Shown: piece after piece, positions 8,067 to 16,797 of the stretch
Layout: each line of letters begins with the position of its first letter
Numbering within the stretch: the first letter of the stretch is position 1
Source: Simplicispira sp. 125
Lineage (GTDB): Bacteria; Pseudomonadota; Gammaproteobacteria; Burkholderiales; Burkholderiaceae_C
Assembly (NCBI RefSeq): GCF_003096555.1
Contig: NZ_QEKM01000001.1
Coordinates: forward strand, 806,001 to 870,000
DNA length: 64,000 nt
Direction: 5' to 3'
Translations under genes and position numbers: made by a program
The notes under the pieces: model-generated
Databases searched by the model: none
What the model saw: only the letters and a program-made list of their open reading frames with translations
Told to the model about the DNA's origin: nothing

Positions 8067-8817
8067 AGGGGGTGCCCACGGCGTCGGTCAGCACGGGGGT
8101 TTCCCGATAACGCTCTGGTAATAATGCCTGCAGATTGCGCAGTTTGGGCGCATCGTAGGTGGCAATGTAGAGGGCGTGAGGATTGCTGGTTGCGTAATCT
8201 TGGTGCCCCGGCTCGGCACGGTAAAACGCGGTGAGCGGCACAACCTCGGTTGCGATGGGGGCGCCCAGTACGGCGGCAGCGTCGAGCTGTGCGATATAGG
8301 CTTGGACCACATTGCGCTGGGCGTCGTCCGTGTAGAACACGGCAGAGCGGTACTGTGGCCCCAGGTCTGGCCCCTGGCGGTTGCGTTCCGTGGGGTCATG
8401 CGCGACCGAGAAGAAAACCTGCAAGACCTCTCCCAACGTGATCTGCTTCGGGTCGTAGGTGATCTGTACGGCCTCTGCGTGGCCGGTATTCCCGCTGCTG
8501 ACCGCCGGGTAGTTGGCCTGTTCCGGTGTGCCGCCGGTATAGCCCGAGACGGCATTGAGCACTCCGCGCGTGTGCTGAAAAACGGCTTGTACCCCCCAGA
8601 AGCACCCACCCGCCAGCACCACGCTGGCGTGCGCAGCACTTTGCAGCCCCATTGCTGCAGGCCCTGCGGGCGCGGGTAGCAGCCGCGCTGGCTGCGCGCG
8701 TGCGGCAAAGGCCGCATACAGCAGCGCCAGCACCACCAGTGCAGCGCCCAAAGCGATCAGCCGCGGGGCGCGCAGGCTCGCGGGCGAATCGTCAGTGGGT
8801 GGAGGGGTTGCAGGCAT
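8065..8817 (-). CDS. msrA: Peptide-methionine (S)-S-oxide reductase, membrane-anchored
   Basis: MsrA reduces methionine-S-sulfoxide in proteins, using a catalytic Cys. The active-site motif GCFWG is at residues 71-75, followed by the conserved SGYTGG, SGNTGHAEAVQI and HDPTERNRQGPDLGPQYRS segments. Unusually the catalytic domain follows an N-terminal segment with one hydrophobic helix (about 19-38, IALGAALVVLALLYAAFAA), so the enzyme is probably tethered on, or exported to, the periplasmic side. I chose ATG 8817 (250 residues), 7 nt after the stop of the upstream thiolase gene; an alternative start at 8868 would overlap that gene by 44 nt. It is probably co-transcribed with the thiolase. Confidence 0.85.
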   Translation of the reverse strand: MPATPPPTDDSPASLRAPRLIALGAALVVLALLYAAFAARAQPARLLPAPAGPAAMGLQSAAHASVVLAGGCFWGVQAVFQHTRGVLNAVSGYTGGTPEQANYPAVSSGNTGHAEAVQITYDPKQITLGEVLQVFFSVAHDPTERNRQGPDLGPQYRSAVFYTDDAQRNVVQAYIAQLDAAAVLGAPIATEVVPLTAFYRAEPGHQDYATSNPHALYIATYDAPKLRNLQALLPERYRETPVLTDAVGTP

Positions 8818-8824
8818 GGGGCGC

Positions 8825-10009
8825 TCAGATGCGCTCGAAGATTGCCGCAATACCCTGGCCGCCGCCAATGCACATGGTCACCAGCGCGTAGCGGCCCTGG
8901 ATGCGCTGCAGTTCGTGAATAGCCTTGACGGTGATGAGAGCACCGGTGGCGCCGATGGGGTGGCCCAGCGAAATACCCGAGCCGTTGGGGTTGACCTTGG
9001 CTGGGTCCAGTCCCAGGTCGCGCGTCACGGCGCAGGCCTGGGCGGCAAAGGCCTCGTTGGCTTCGATCACATCCAGGTCGTTCACCGTCAGGCCCGCTTT
9101 CTTGAGTGCCAGCTGTGTGGCGGGCACTGGGCCAATGCCCATGTACTTGGGGTCTACGCCGGCGTGGGCATAGGCCACGAGGCGCGCCAGGGGCTTGGCG
9201 CCACGCGCTTTGGCGGTATCGGCATCCATCAGCACCACGGCGGCAGCGGCGTCGTTGATGCCCGAGGCGTTGCCAGCGGTCACCGTGCCGTTTTCCTTGA
9301 GGAAAACAGGCTTGAGCTTGGCCAGGTCTTCCATGGTGGCGCCGGGGCGGAAATGCTCGTCGGTGGCGTACTGCACGTCACCTTTTCTGCTCTTCAGGGT
9401 GACGGGCACGATCTGGTCTTTGAACAGACCGTTTTGTGTGGCGCGCTCGGCGCGGTTGTGGCTCTCCACGGCCAAACGGTCCTGGTCTTCGCGGGTGATG
9501 CCCCATTTTGCGGCGATGTTCTCGGCTGTGACCCCCATGTGGATGTTATGGAACGGGTCGTGCAGCGCGCCCATCATCATGTCCACCATCTTGGTGTCGC
9601 CCATGCGGGCGCCCCAGCGCATGTTCAGGCTGGCAAAGGGTACGCGGCTCATGTTCTCGGCGCCGCCGCCAATGGCTACATCGGCATCGCCCAGTTGGAT
9701 GCTTTGTGCAGCCGACACGATGGCTTGCAGGCCCGAACCGCACAGGCGGTTGACGTTGAACGCAGGCGTGCCTTCGCCACAGCCGCCGTTGATGGCTGCC
9801 ACGCGCGAGAGGTACATGTCCTTGGGCTCGGTGTTGACCACATGGCCAAACACCACATGCCCCACATCCTTGCCTTCCACGCTGGCGCGCGCCAGTGATT
9901 CACGCACGACAAGTGCGCCCAGTTCGGTGGGGGCTACGTCTTTAAGGCTGCCACCAAAGGTTCCAATGGCGGTGCGCACGGCACTGACGACGACGACTTC
10001 ACGGGTCAT
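8825..10009 (-). CDS. bktB: Acetyl-CoA C-acyltransferase (beta-ketothiolase, BktB type)
   Basis: This 394-residue thiolase condenses or cleaves acyl-CoA and acetyl-CoA in the cytoplasm. Catalytic residues are visible: nucleophile Cys90 in NRLCGSG, His350 in GHPIGATG and Cys380 in MCIGGGQG. The N-terminus MTREVVVVSAVRTAIGTFGG and long internal stretches closely resemble Ralstonia eutropha BktB as I recall it, an enzyme that accepts C4-C6 substrates in polyhydroxyalkanoate synthesis and beta-oxidation. The ribosome binding site AAAGGA is 9 nt upstream. msrA follows 7 nt after its stop. Confidence 0.9.
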   Translation of the reverse strand: MTREVVVVSAVRTAIGTFGGSLKDVAPTELGALVVRESLARASVEGKDVGHVVFGHVVNTEPKDMYLSRVAAINGGCGEGTPAFNVNRLCGSGLQAIVSAAQSIQLGDADVAIGGGAENMSRVPFASLNMRWGARMGDTKMVDMMMGALHDPFHNIHMGVTAENIAAKWGITREDQDRLAVESHNRAERATQNGLFKDQIVPVTLKSRKGDVQYATDEHFRPGATMEDLAKLKPVFLKENGTVTAGNASGINDAAAAVVLMDADTAKARGAKPLARLVAYAHAGVDPKYMGIGPVPATQLALKKAGLTVNDLDVIEANEAFAAQACAVTRDLGLDPAKVNPNGSGISLGHPIGATGALITVKAIHELQRIQGRYALVTMCIGGGQGIAAIFERI

Positions 10010-10039
10010 GGTTCAATCCTTTTAAGGTAAAAAATGGGT

Positions 10040-10076
10040 CTAACGCAATATGGGTAAGCGCAAGTAGCTATCAAAA
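10040..10076. repeat. Dispersed hairpin repeat, degenerate copy 2
   Basis: CTAACGC then AAGCGCAAGTAGCTATCAAAAA keeps the AAGCGC half-stem and the AGCTATCAAAA edge of the family, but the left arm is decayed. It lies between the thiolase promoter and the end of the SDR gene. Confidence 0.4.
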
Positions 10077-10092
10077 ACAAAGTGATTGCGGC

Positions 10093-10851
10093 TCAGGCGT
10101 CCCGCACATCAGCGACGGGTTGGGTGCCGAAGTCGGGCCGATTGAGCCAGCCCAGAACCCGGGTGGCCGCATCGTGCGCGCTGCTGAGCATGCCGCTGCG
10201 CTGGAGCTGTGCGAAGTTCTGCACATCCGGAAAAGCATCCGGGTGGGCCGAGCGCAGTTGCACCTGCATGTCTGTGTCGATCACGCCGGGCGCCAGAGAG
10301 CAAACACGGGCGCCGTGGGGTTTGCGTTCTTCGTCCAGCGCCATGCAGCGCGTGAAATGGTCCATACCAGCCTTGGCCGCGCAGTAGGCCGCTTGCGACG
10401 CCATGGGGCGGCGGCCCAGGCCTGAGGAAATGTTCAGCACCTTGCGGGGCAGGTTCCAGTCGTCCGTGGCACCCAGGAATGCTGCGCACAGCAACATGGG
10501 GGCCTCGAGCCCCACGCGCAATGCCACGGCCAAGTCGCCCGGAACGCTGGCCGAAAGAGGGGCAATAGGCGGTATCACGCCCGCGTTGTTGATGAGGGTG
10601 GCGCTGGCAAAACGGTCTGCGGTGGCTGTCTGCAACCAGTCGCGCAGCTGTTGTGCGGCCGGTTCGGCATGGGTCAGATCCAGCTCCCATTGCAGGAGCG
10701 TGGCGCCTTTGGCGGCGGCTTCACGGGCTAAAACGGGATTGGCGGTGCGCGAGATGCACAGTAGCGTGTTCCCGGGTTGCAGCAACTGGTGCGCCATGGC
10801 CAAACCCATGCCGCGCGAGGCTCCCGTCAGGATGGTGAGGTGTTGAGACAT
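10093..10851 (-). CDS. Short-chain dehydrogenase/reductase
   Basis: This 252-residue classical SDR has the NAD(P)-binding TGASRGMG (9-16), NNAG (88-91), catalytic Ser142/143 in NISSGLG and the YxxxK pair Tyr156/Lys160. The overall pattern resembles sepiapterin reductase/benzil reductase-like SDRs, which use NADPH to reduce carbonyls. The physiological substrate is unknown. It lies alone between the thiolase and the pseudouridine synthase genes on the same strand. Confidence 0.8.
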   Translation of the reverse strand: MSQHLTILTGASRGMGLAMAHQLLQPGNTLLCISRTANPVLAREAAAKGATLLQWELDLTHAEPAAQQLRDWLQTATADRFASATLINNAGVIPPIAPLSASVPGDLAVALRVGLEAPMLLCAAFLGATDDWNLPRKVLNISSGLGRRPMASQAAYCAAKAGMDHFTRCMALDEERKPHGARVCSLAPGVIDTDMQVQLRSAHPDAFPDVQNFAQLQRSGMLSSAHDAATRVLGWLNRPDFGTQPVADVRDA

Positions 10852-10972
10852 GACCCTATGGTACCCCTCTTGCCGCGCAACGCGCTGCGCTGCGCCACGG
10901 CCCTTCAGTGGTGGCGCACGGGGAAAACGCCGGTGCTTTCAGCGCCTGCACAGGAACCGGATGGCACCCGTA

Positions 10973-11647
10973 TCAGAACGGCGCAGACGATGCAAACTCC
11001 ATCCACTGGCCTGTGCCGGGGTGTTCGAAGGCGAGCCATGTCGCATGCAGCAGCAAACGGGGTGACCTGGCGCAGACGGCAGGGTCTGCATACAGAGCAT
11101 CGCCCAAGATGGCATGGCCGACAGCAGCCAGGTGCACGCGCAACTGGTGTGTGCGGCCGGTCACGGGTTCCAGCGCAATGCGCGAGGTGTCAGCCACCGC
11201 ATCGTGCGCCATAACTTGCCAGCGGGTTTGGCTGGGCTTGCCGGTGGTGGAGTCGATGACCCGCAGCGGGCGGCGTTCCCAGTCTGCGGCAATGGGAAGA
11301 TCAATGCTGCCCCAGGCACCGTCTGGCAAAGCCTCCATGCGGCCCGCCACGACGGCCTGGTAGCGCTTGTGCACCTGGCGCAACTCGAACGCCCGGCTCA
11401 GACGCCGCTGTGCCTCGGGGCTGCGGGCCATCAGCACCAGGCCCGACGTGGCCTGGTCGAGGCGGTGCACGATGAGTGCCTCCGGCCATGTCTGCTGAAC
11501 ACGGCGGCTCAGGCAGTCCTGCTTGTCCGGGCCACGCCCGGGCACACACAGCAGGCCTGCTGGTTTGTCCAGAACGAGAATCTCTGCATCGGCATGCATG
11601 CAGACCACCTCGCCCGCAGTCAGCGGCAGGCCCTCAGGCGTCGCCAT
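10973..11647 (-). CDS. RluA-family RNA pseudouridine synthase
   Basis: This 224-residue protein holds only the catalytic domain, with no S4 domain. The family motif HRLDQATSGL (61-70) carries catalytic Asp64, followed by KRYQAVVAG and the C-terminal GRTHQLRVHLAAVGHAILGD. The compact size is like RluA itself, which modifies 23S rRNA U746 and tRNA U32; that specificity is inferred from size only. Its start overlaps the end of the histidine kinase gene by 14 nt, so the two are probably translated from one message. Confidence 0.85.
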   Translation of the reverse strand: MATPEGLPLTAGEVVCMHADAEILVLDKPAGLLCVPGRGPDKQDCLSRRVQQTWPEALIVHRLDQATSGLVLMARSPEAQRRLSRAFELRQVHKRYQAVVAGRMEALPDGAWGSIDLPIAADWERRPLRVIDSTTGKPSQTRWQVMAHDAVADTSRIALEPVTGRTHQLRVHLAAVGHAILGDALYADPAVCARSPRLLLHATWLAFEHPGTGQWMEFASSAPF

Positions 11648-13799
11648 TGACCAGCCGGTCTACGGTGTCGCAGAGCTCCTGCACGTCGTTGGGCTTGTGG
11701 ATCAGGGCGCGGGCGCCTGCGGCCAGCGCGCTGTGTTCGATCTCGGCGGTGACATGGCCCGAAGCCAGTGCCACCGGCAGGTCCGCGCGGATCTCGCGCA
11801 CCTCGCGCAGCAGATCCACACCCGAATAGCCAGGCATGTTGTAGTCGGTGACCAGCAGATCGAACTTCTGCGGGGCGGCGCGCAAGGCTGCAGCGGCTTC
11901 GCGGGGGTCCGTGAAACCGCTGACTTCGTAACCGCGCCGCCGCAGCAGGCGCTGCACCAGAAAAACCAGTGCCTGATCGTCGTCCACGTACATCACATGG
12001 CGGCTGCGCTGCGGCATGGCGGATGCGGTGATGTTTGTGGTGACGGGCGGCGTTGCCGGTTCGGTGCCGGCATGCGTCTGCGCCGAGGGCATGGCCGCCG
12101 GAAAGTACAGGGTGAAAAGGGTGCCCTTGCCCGGTGTGCTTTGCACATCGACCGCTCCGGCATGGTTGCCCATCACCCCATGCACGACGGACAGGCCCAG
12201 CCCCGTCCCTTGGCCGACAGGTTTGGTCGTGAAGAAGGGTTCAAAAACCCGCTCAATCGTGGAGGCATCCATCCCCGGGCCGTTGTCGCGCACGGTGATG
12301 GCCACATAGTCGCCGGGCGCCACACCGAGCCGTTCACACAGGCGTTGGTCTGGACGGGCAGGGGTAGCGGCTACCTGCACGATGCCCCGGTTCGTGCCCA
12401 GTGCGTGGATGGCGTTGGTGCACAGGTTGAGCAAGGCCTGCTCTACCTGGGTCGGATCGGCCAGCACCGGGGGCATGTCCCTCGGTAGATCCATGTGCAA
12501 CTCGACCGTGGGGGGCAAGGTGACGCGCAGCAGGCGCTCGGTGTCATGCATGGCCTCAGCCAGCGCGACGGCTGTGCGCCGGGGCGGTTCGTTGCGGCTG
12601 AAGGTCAGGATTTGCCGCACCAGGTCGCGCGCGCGGCGGCCGGCTTTTTCGATCTCGATCAGGCTCTCGAGCACTGGAGACTGGCTTCCGCAGTCGGCCT
12701 TGGCCAGTTCCACGTTGCCCAGGATGGCGCCCAGGATGTTGTTGAAGTCGTGCGCAATGCCTCCGGCCATGGTGCCGATGGCTTGCATTTTGTGCGACTC
12801 GCGCAGTTGGGCTTCCAGCTCGGTGCGGTGCGCCTCGGCCTTCTTGCGGCCGGTAAGGTCGCGCGCAAAGACCGTGGTGGTTTCTCCTTCGGCATGGCGC
12901 TCGAAGGACACGCTCACCTCGACCGCCAATTCGCGGCCGGCCGCCGTGCGTGCGGTCATCTCGCCCAGCAGGGCCTGGGTGGCCAGTTGGGCAAACCCCA
13001 GGGCCTGCACCGCGTCGGGCAGAAATCGGCCCAGTGGGCTACCCAGCGCGTCGCTCGTACTGCACTGGAACAGCGCCGCTGCCGTGGGGTTGAAAACGGT
13101 GATGCGCTGGTGCTGGTCCACGCAGATGATGGCGTCCAGGGCAGAGTTGATGACGGCTTCCAGGCGCTTTTCGCTGGCGTGCAGCTGCTCGTTGCGTTCT
13201 TGCAAGGCCTGGCGCTCGGCCAGCAGTGGGCTTTGATCGATCACGGCGCACAAAAACTGGTGCACTGGTGCGTCGCTTTCCTGGGCCACTTCGATGCAGG
13301 CAATGTGCAGGTCGCCCGTAATGTGCCCTTCGCTACCGATCAAAAAAACGATCTCGGTCACCTCGCTGTGGCCTTGGTGGCGTGCGGTGTGAAAGGCGTC
13401 CTGGACCCGGCTGCTATCGCGGGCATGCAGGAATGGCATGAGTGCCGTGAGCGGGCGATCTTGCTCGGTGGGCTGGAACGAACGGTGTGCCATGGCATTG
13501 GCCTGGACCACCACGTCATATTCGTCCAGCACCATGAGCGCCAGCGGTACGCTGGAAAACAAGGCTTCGAAGCGCTCGGATGCGCTCTCGGCGGCAGCCT
13601 GGCTGTACTGCAGAACCTTGTTTTGCGCTTCCAGCTCTGCCTGGTAGGCACGCAGCTCGGCGATCAGCCCGGGCAGGGCCTCCTGGGGCTGCAATGCGAT
13701 CCTTTCATCGGGCGCGCTGGGCTCTGGCAAGGGGGTATCACCCGGACCGTCGCGCGGGGACTGGGCGTGCAGCAGAAAGGACAGGTCAGGAAGGCTCAT
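11634..13799 (-). CDS. Hybrid sensor histidine kinase with two PAS domains and a C-terminal receiver
   Basis: 721 residues with no membrane span, so it is a cytosolic sensor. Order: N-terminal coiled coil (about 45-75), PAS (75-190), second PAS (205-320, with LDAIICVDQHQRITVFNPTA), HisKA with His350 in GGIAHDFNN, and HATPase_c with Asn462 (N box), DNGPGM (505-510) and GTGLGLS (531-537). A receiver follows from 602 with DDD (606-608), phospho-acceptor Asp652 in VTDYNMPG and Lys in IHKPN near 700. The HDFNN H-box places it with HPK4-type kinases. No response regulator with an output domain lies nearby, so the partner is unknown. The pseudouridine synthase gene overlaps its end. Confidence 0.9.
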   Translation of the reverse strand: MSLPDLSFLLHAQSPRDGPGDTPLPEPSAPDERIALQPQEALPGLIAELRAYQAELEAQNKVLQYSQAAAESASERFEALFSSVPLALMVLDEYDVVVQANAMAHRSFQPTEQDRPLTALMPFLHARDSSRVQDAFHTARHQGHSEVTEIVFLIGSEGHITGDLHIACIEVAQESDAPVHQFLCAVIDQSPLLAERQALQERNEQLHASEKRLEAVINSALDAIICVDQHQRITVFNPTAAALFQCSTSDALGSPLGRFLPDAVQALGFAQLATQALLGEMTARTAAGRELAVEVSVSFERHAEGETTTVFARDLTGRKKAEAHRTELEAQLRESHKMQAIGTMAGGIAHDFNNILGAILGNVELAKADCGSQSPVLESLIEIEKAGRRARDLVRQILTFSRNEPPRRTAVALAEAMHDTERLLRVTLPPTVELHMDLPRDMPPVLADPTQVEQALLNLCTNAIHALGTNRGIVQVAATPARPDQRLCERLGVAPGDYVAITVRDNGPGMDASTIERVFEPFFTTKPVGQGTGLGLSVVHGVMGNHAGAVDVQSTPGKGTLFTLYFPAAMPSAQTHAGTEPATPPVTTNITASAMPQRSRHVMYVDDDQALVFLVQRLLRRRGYEVSGFTDPREAAAALRAAPQKFDLLVTDYNMPGYSGVDLLREVREIRADLPVALASGHVTAEIEHSALAAGARALIHKPNDVQELCDTVDRLVNGDA

Positions 13800-13896
13800 G
13801 GGCGAAGGGGCTCCGGCCTCGGTAGATGTCCCCGCGCAGCGAGGCCGCGGCCTGTGCAGGCGAGTGTACGCCCGCGCAGGCCTGCAAGTGCAAGGA

Positions 13897-14298
13897 TCAG
13901 CGGCGCACGGAAACCAGCTCGACCTCGAAGTTGAGCGTGGTGTTGGGCGGAATCACGCCGCCCGCACCGCGCTCGCCGTAGGCAATGGCGGGTGGGCAGG
14001 TCAGCTTGGCCTTGCCGCCGGGTTTCATGCGCTGCACGCCTTCGGTCCAGCAGGGGATGACGCGGTTGAGCGGGAACTCAGTGGGTTCGCCGCGCTTGTA
14101 CGAACTGTCGAACTCCTTGCCGTCCAGGAACGTGCCTTTGTAGTGCACCTTGACGGTGTCCGTGGCCTTGGGCGAATCGCCCGTGCCTTCCTTGAGCGAT
14201 TCATAAACCAGGCCGCTGGCCGTGGTGGTGGGCTTGGCTTGTGCCATGGCGGCGGGGGCGATGGCCAGCGAGACGAGCAGGGCGAAAAGAACGCGCAT
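13897..14298 (-). CDS. FKBP-type peptidyl-prolyl cis-trans isomerase, exported
   Basis: This 133-residue protein has a Sec signal peptide (MRVLFALLVSLAIAPAAMAQA, likely cut near residue 20) followed by one FKBP domain: VKVHYKGTFLDGKEFDSS, then PGGKAKLTCPPAIAYGERGAGGVIPPNTTLNFEVEL. It should catalyse proline isomerisation during folding of periplasmic proteins. It lacks the N-terminal dimerisation domain of FkpA/Mip. The gene is monocistronic. Confidence 0.9.
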   Translation of the reverse strand: MRVLFALLVSLAIAPAAMAQAKPTTTASGLVYESLKEGTGDSPKATDTVKVHYKGTFLDGKEFDSSYKRGEPTEFPLNRVIPCWTEGVQRMKPGGKAKLTCPPAIAYGERGAGGVIPPNTTLNFEVELVSVRR

Positions 14299-14609
14299 GA
14301 AGGGAAGCTCCAGAGGAAAACAAAGGCCCGATGGTAGGCTGTTTGAGGCGAGGGGTGGGGTTGTGCCGCTGGTGCGCTAAAAGGACAGAAGAAGCAGATG
14401 CTACGAAAAAAATAGCTTCTTGCGCTTGCGGAGTAAGCGCTAGAGCCAGAAAACACACTAAGTCAGCACGGCAAACCTCAGCGGTTAACGAATGAAAGGG
14501 ACTTCCCCGTCCCGAGTGATCCGCGCAGTTGCGGGGTACGGCATCAAAGTGCCACGATGGGAAGTGCAACCTCTCATCAACTCACTCGTTTTTGTGGAAG
14601 GGGAAGTCC
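14299..14609. other. Intergenic gap with a repeat copy and the left flank of an IS110 remnant
   Basis: The left part holds the promoter region of the FKBP gene and a dispersed repeat copy at 14420-14447. From about 14490 the sequence (GGGACTTCCCCGTCCCGAG and onward) is probably the non-coding left end of the IS110-type element whose transposase fragment starts at 14610. I see no gene. Confidence 0.45.
14420..14447. repeat. Dispersed hairpin repeat, copy 3
   Basis: TGCGCTTGCGGAGTAAGCGCTAGAGCC shows the stem GCGCTT/AAGCGC and the TAGAGCC edge that also ends copy 1. Confidence 0.6.
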
Positions 14610-14804
14610 ATGTCTGCCATTGTCACCATTGGAATCGATCTCGCCAAGAACGTCTTTGCTGTTCACGGCGTGGATGCCACAGGCAAGAGCGCGCTGGTGC
14701 GCCCCAGCGTGCCGCGCGGCAAGTTGCTCGAACTCATTGCCGCGCTGCCGCCTTGCCTCATCGGCGTGGAAGCGTGCTCCGGCACCCACCACTGGGCGCG
14801 CGAG
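14610..14804 (+). pseudogene. IS110-family transposase, N-terminal fragment
   Basis: The first 65 codons (MSAIVTIGIDLAKNVFAVHG, then LIGVEACSGTHHWARE) match the N-terminal RuvC-like DEDD domain of IS110/IS1111 transposases: the first catalytic Asp is in GIDLAKN and Glu in GVEACSG. Similarity stops abruptly after the codon ending at 14804, after which the frame reads unrelated sequence belonging to the 3' end of the opposing lipoprotein gene. About 80% of the transposase is missing. GGAAG precedes the ATG. It is non-functional and marks a recombination junction next to the integron relic. Confidence 0.85.
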
Positions 14805-14815
14805 TTATGCCTCAG

Positions 14816-15298
14816 TTACATTTTCTCTGGCATGGCGGACGAATGATGGCTTGTAATTAACCACTGTGTCCCGTCCCAACGATATGTGTAGCTGTAGCGG
14901 CCACTGACGATTGCTCCCGTTTTGGCGAAAGTGAATGTATAGAGCCCAGCATCAACGGCGGAGTTACACCCTATCTCGATACTGCGCAATTCAATCTTTC
15001 CGGAAGGGCGGTTTTCTAGAAAGTGGTGGAAATAGTCCTCTTTCTCTGCAGGGGTAAGGCGCGGCTTGTTTGATACTGTGGGAAGGAGAATTGATCGTAC
15101 TGCGTAGTTGGCGACTACCTTATGAGGATCGCCAGTTTGCAGCGACTGATTCCAACGATCAAACAGTTCTGCAATCTCTTGCTCTGAGGTGGCTTTGCAA
15201 CTCTCTGTGCGCGATGCCTGTGTATTGCTTGGTGTACCTTGGTTAATAGCACATCCGGCAAGCGCGACGTTTAAAACAATAATGCTAATCATCTTCAT
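14816..15298 (-). CDS. Putative lipoprotein with a CaMKII-association/DUF4440-like (NTF2-fold) domain
   Basis: The 160-residue protein starts at ATG 15298 with AAGGAG 8 nt upstream. Residues 1-16 are a lipoprotein signal with lipobox LAGC (Cys16). The rest resembles SgcJ/EcaC or CaMKII-association-type NTF2-like domains (EQEIAELFDRWNQSLQTGDP, then YTFTFAKTG, and YRWDGTQWLITSHHSSAMPE at the end); such domains often bind small ligands. Its base composition is clearly lower in GC than its neighbours. It sits upstream of intI and is transcribed away from it, exactly where the first cassette of an integron would be. Function unknown. Confidence 0.7.
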   Translation of the reverse strand: MKMISIIVLNVALAGCAINQGTPSNTQASRTESCKATSEQEIAELFDRWNQSLQTGDPHKVVANYAVRSILLPTVSNKPRLTPAEKEDYFHHFLENRPSGKIELRSIEIGCNSAVDAGLYTFTFAKTGAIVSGRYSYTYRWDGTQWLITSHHSSAMPEKM

Positions 15299-15836
15299 GG
15301 AACAACTCCTTCGAATGGGGTGGGTGGAAGAAAATGCGGCATAACGAAAATAATTAAGCAATGTGGCGCGAGGCGCAACGTTGCTTCAATGACGGGTTCT
15401 GCGACGTTGGGGCGGGGCGCCCAAAAAATCTGTTTTTTTATAAGCAGACGATGTGAACCACTGGCCCAAACAATGCCTGATTCTCATGCTGCGCTGTAAA
15501 GATGCGTCCACATAAGCTCGCTTATGTCGCGCACTTGAAAGTGCAGCACACGCTATCAGTTTTTTCTTGCTTTATAAATACCCGTTGTTTGTGTTATCGG
15601 TCGCATCTATTTAATTATGTGGCGCAGCTCTAATGTCGAAGAACTAGATTTAGACGACAAGCATGGTAGCCCGATCAGTCCGCCAAGACAACCACCGGAA
15701 CAGAAGTCTCGCGTAAACCCCGGCATCCGAAAAATTAGGCAACCCTAAAATTTCGCGGATTACAGAGCGCCCCGCTGAATCCTCACAGCCCACCAGCGAC
15801 CCCGCCGCGCCCCGACCGCCCAAGCTGCTGGAACGT
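15299..15836. other. AT-rich region upstream of the broken integrase (attI/cassette-junction position)
   Basis: No supported gene is present. In an intact integron this space, divergent from intI, would hold attI and the cassette promoter. Visible structures are an imperfect hairpin at 15356-15386 (AAGCAATG paired to CGTTGCTT with an inner GGCGC/GCGC), a perfect hairpin ACATAAGC-TC-GCTTATGT (15510-15527) and GCACTT-GA-AAGTGC (15531-15544). I could not find a canonical attC pair of GTTRRRY and RYYYAAC, so cassette status is unproven. Confidence 0.45.
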
Positions 15837-16789
15837 ATGCGCATTCACCTGCGCACGCGGCATTACAGCATTCGCACCGAAGAGGCGTATATCGATTGGG
15901 CACGGCGTTTTATCGTGTTTCACGGCAAGCGCCACCCGCAAGAGATGGGTGCGGCTGAGGTGGAGGTATTTTTGAGTCATTTGGCGGTGGAGCGCAATGT
16001 TTCTGCTTCCACCCAAAACCAGGCCAAGGCGGCGTTGCTGTATTTGTACAAGCAGGTGCTGAAGACGGATTTGCCCTGGCTCAATGAGGTGGTTCAAGCC
16101 AAAACACCCAAGCGTCTACCAGTGGTGCTGACGCCCACAGAGGTGCGCACGCTATTGCTGCACATGGATGGCAGCACGGGCCTGATTGCGCAGTTGCTCT
16201 ATGGCACGGGCATGCGCCTGTTGGAGGCGCTGCGCGTTCGCGTGAAGGATGTGGAGTTTGCCCGCCGCGAAATCGTGGTGCGCGAGGGCAAGGGCAACAA
16301 AGATCGGGTGACGGTGCTGCCGGAGAACTTGATTGCGCCTTTGCATGCGCAATTGCAAAAGGCCCGCGCGCTGCACGAAAAGGATCTGGCCGCTGGTTTT
16401 GGCTGTGTGTATCTGCCGCATGCGCTGGCCGTCAAATACCCCCAGGCCGACCAAAGCTGGGCCTGACAGTGGGTGTTTCCGTCGCCGGTGCGCTCCACCG
16501 ATCCGCGCCCCGATGCCTGCACGGGCGAGCTGCTGGAGCGGCGCCACCATGTGTACCTCGAATCGGTGCAGCGCGCTGTGCGCGAGGCGGCGCGGCGTAC
16601 GCAGATCGCCAAGCCGGTGTCTCCCCATGTGCTGCGGCATTCGTTTGCCACGCATTTGCTTCAGGCGGCTACGACATTCGCACCGTGCAAGAGCTGCTGG
16701 GCCATGCCGATGTGAGCACCACCATGATTTACACGCATGTGCTGAACAAGGGCGGGCGCGGCATTTTGAGCCCGCTGGACGCCTTGTAG
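15837..16789 (+). pseudogene. intI: Integron integrase IntI (tyrosine recombinase), disrupted
   Basis: Read across two lesions the sequence gives a nearly complete integron integrase. Core segments: [39 protein letters not shown] (first catalytic Arg), the IntI-specific region [15 protein letters not shown]...[21 protein letters not shown] (H-x-x-R), then [15 protein letters not shown] (catalytic Tyr). Lesion 1 is TGA at 16464-16466, where other integrases have Trp. Lesion 2 is loss of one G around 16665-16669, which shifts the frame after THLLQA. The similarity also extends upstream (PPKLLER) with no ATG, GTG or TTG before the in-frame stop at 15714, so the original start may be lost too. 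The gene is dead. Confidence 0.9.
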
Positions 16790-16797
16790 GGCACAAA

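Noticed and set aside
12495..13934. A 479-residue plus-strand frame over the histidine kinase
   Set aside because: It lies opposite well-defined PAS and kinase domains and has no recognisable protein pattern.
14700..15840. A canonical attC or attI site next to intI
   Set aside because: I looked for paired RYYYAAC and GTTRRRY cores on both strands and found only partial matches, so no recombination site is annotated.
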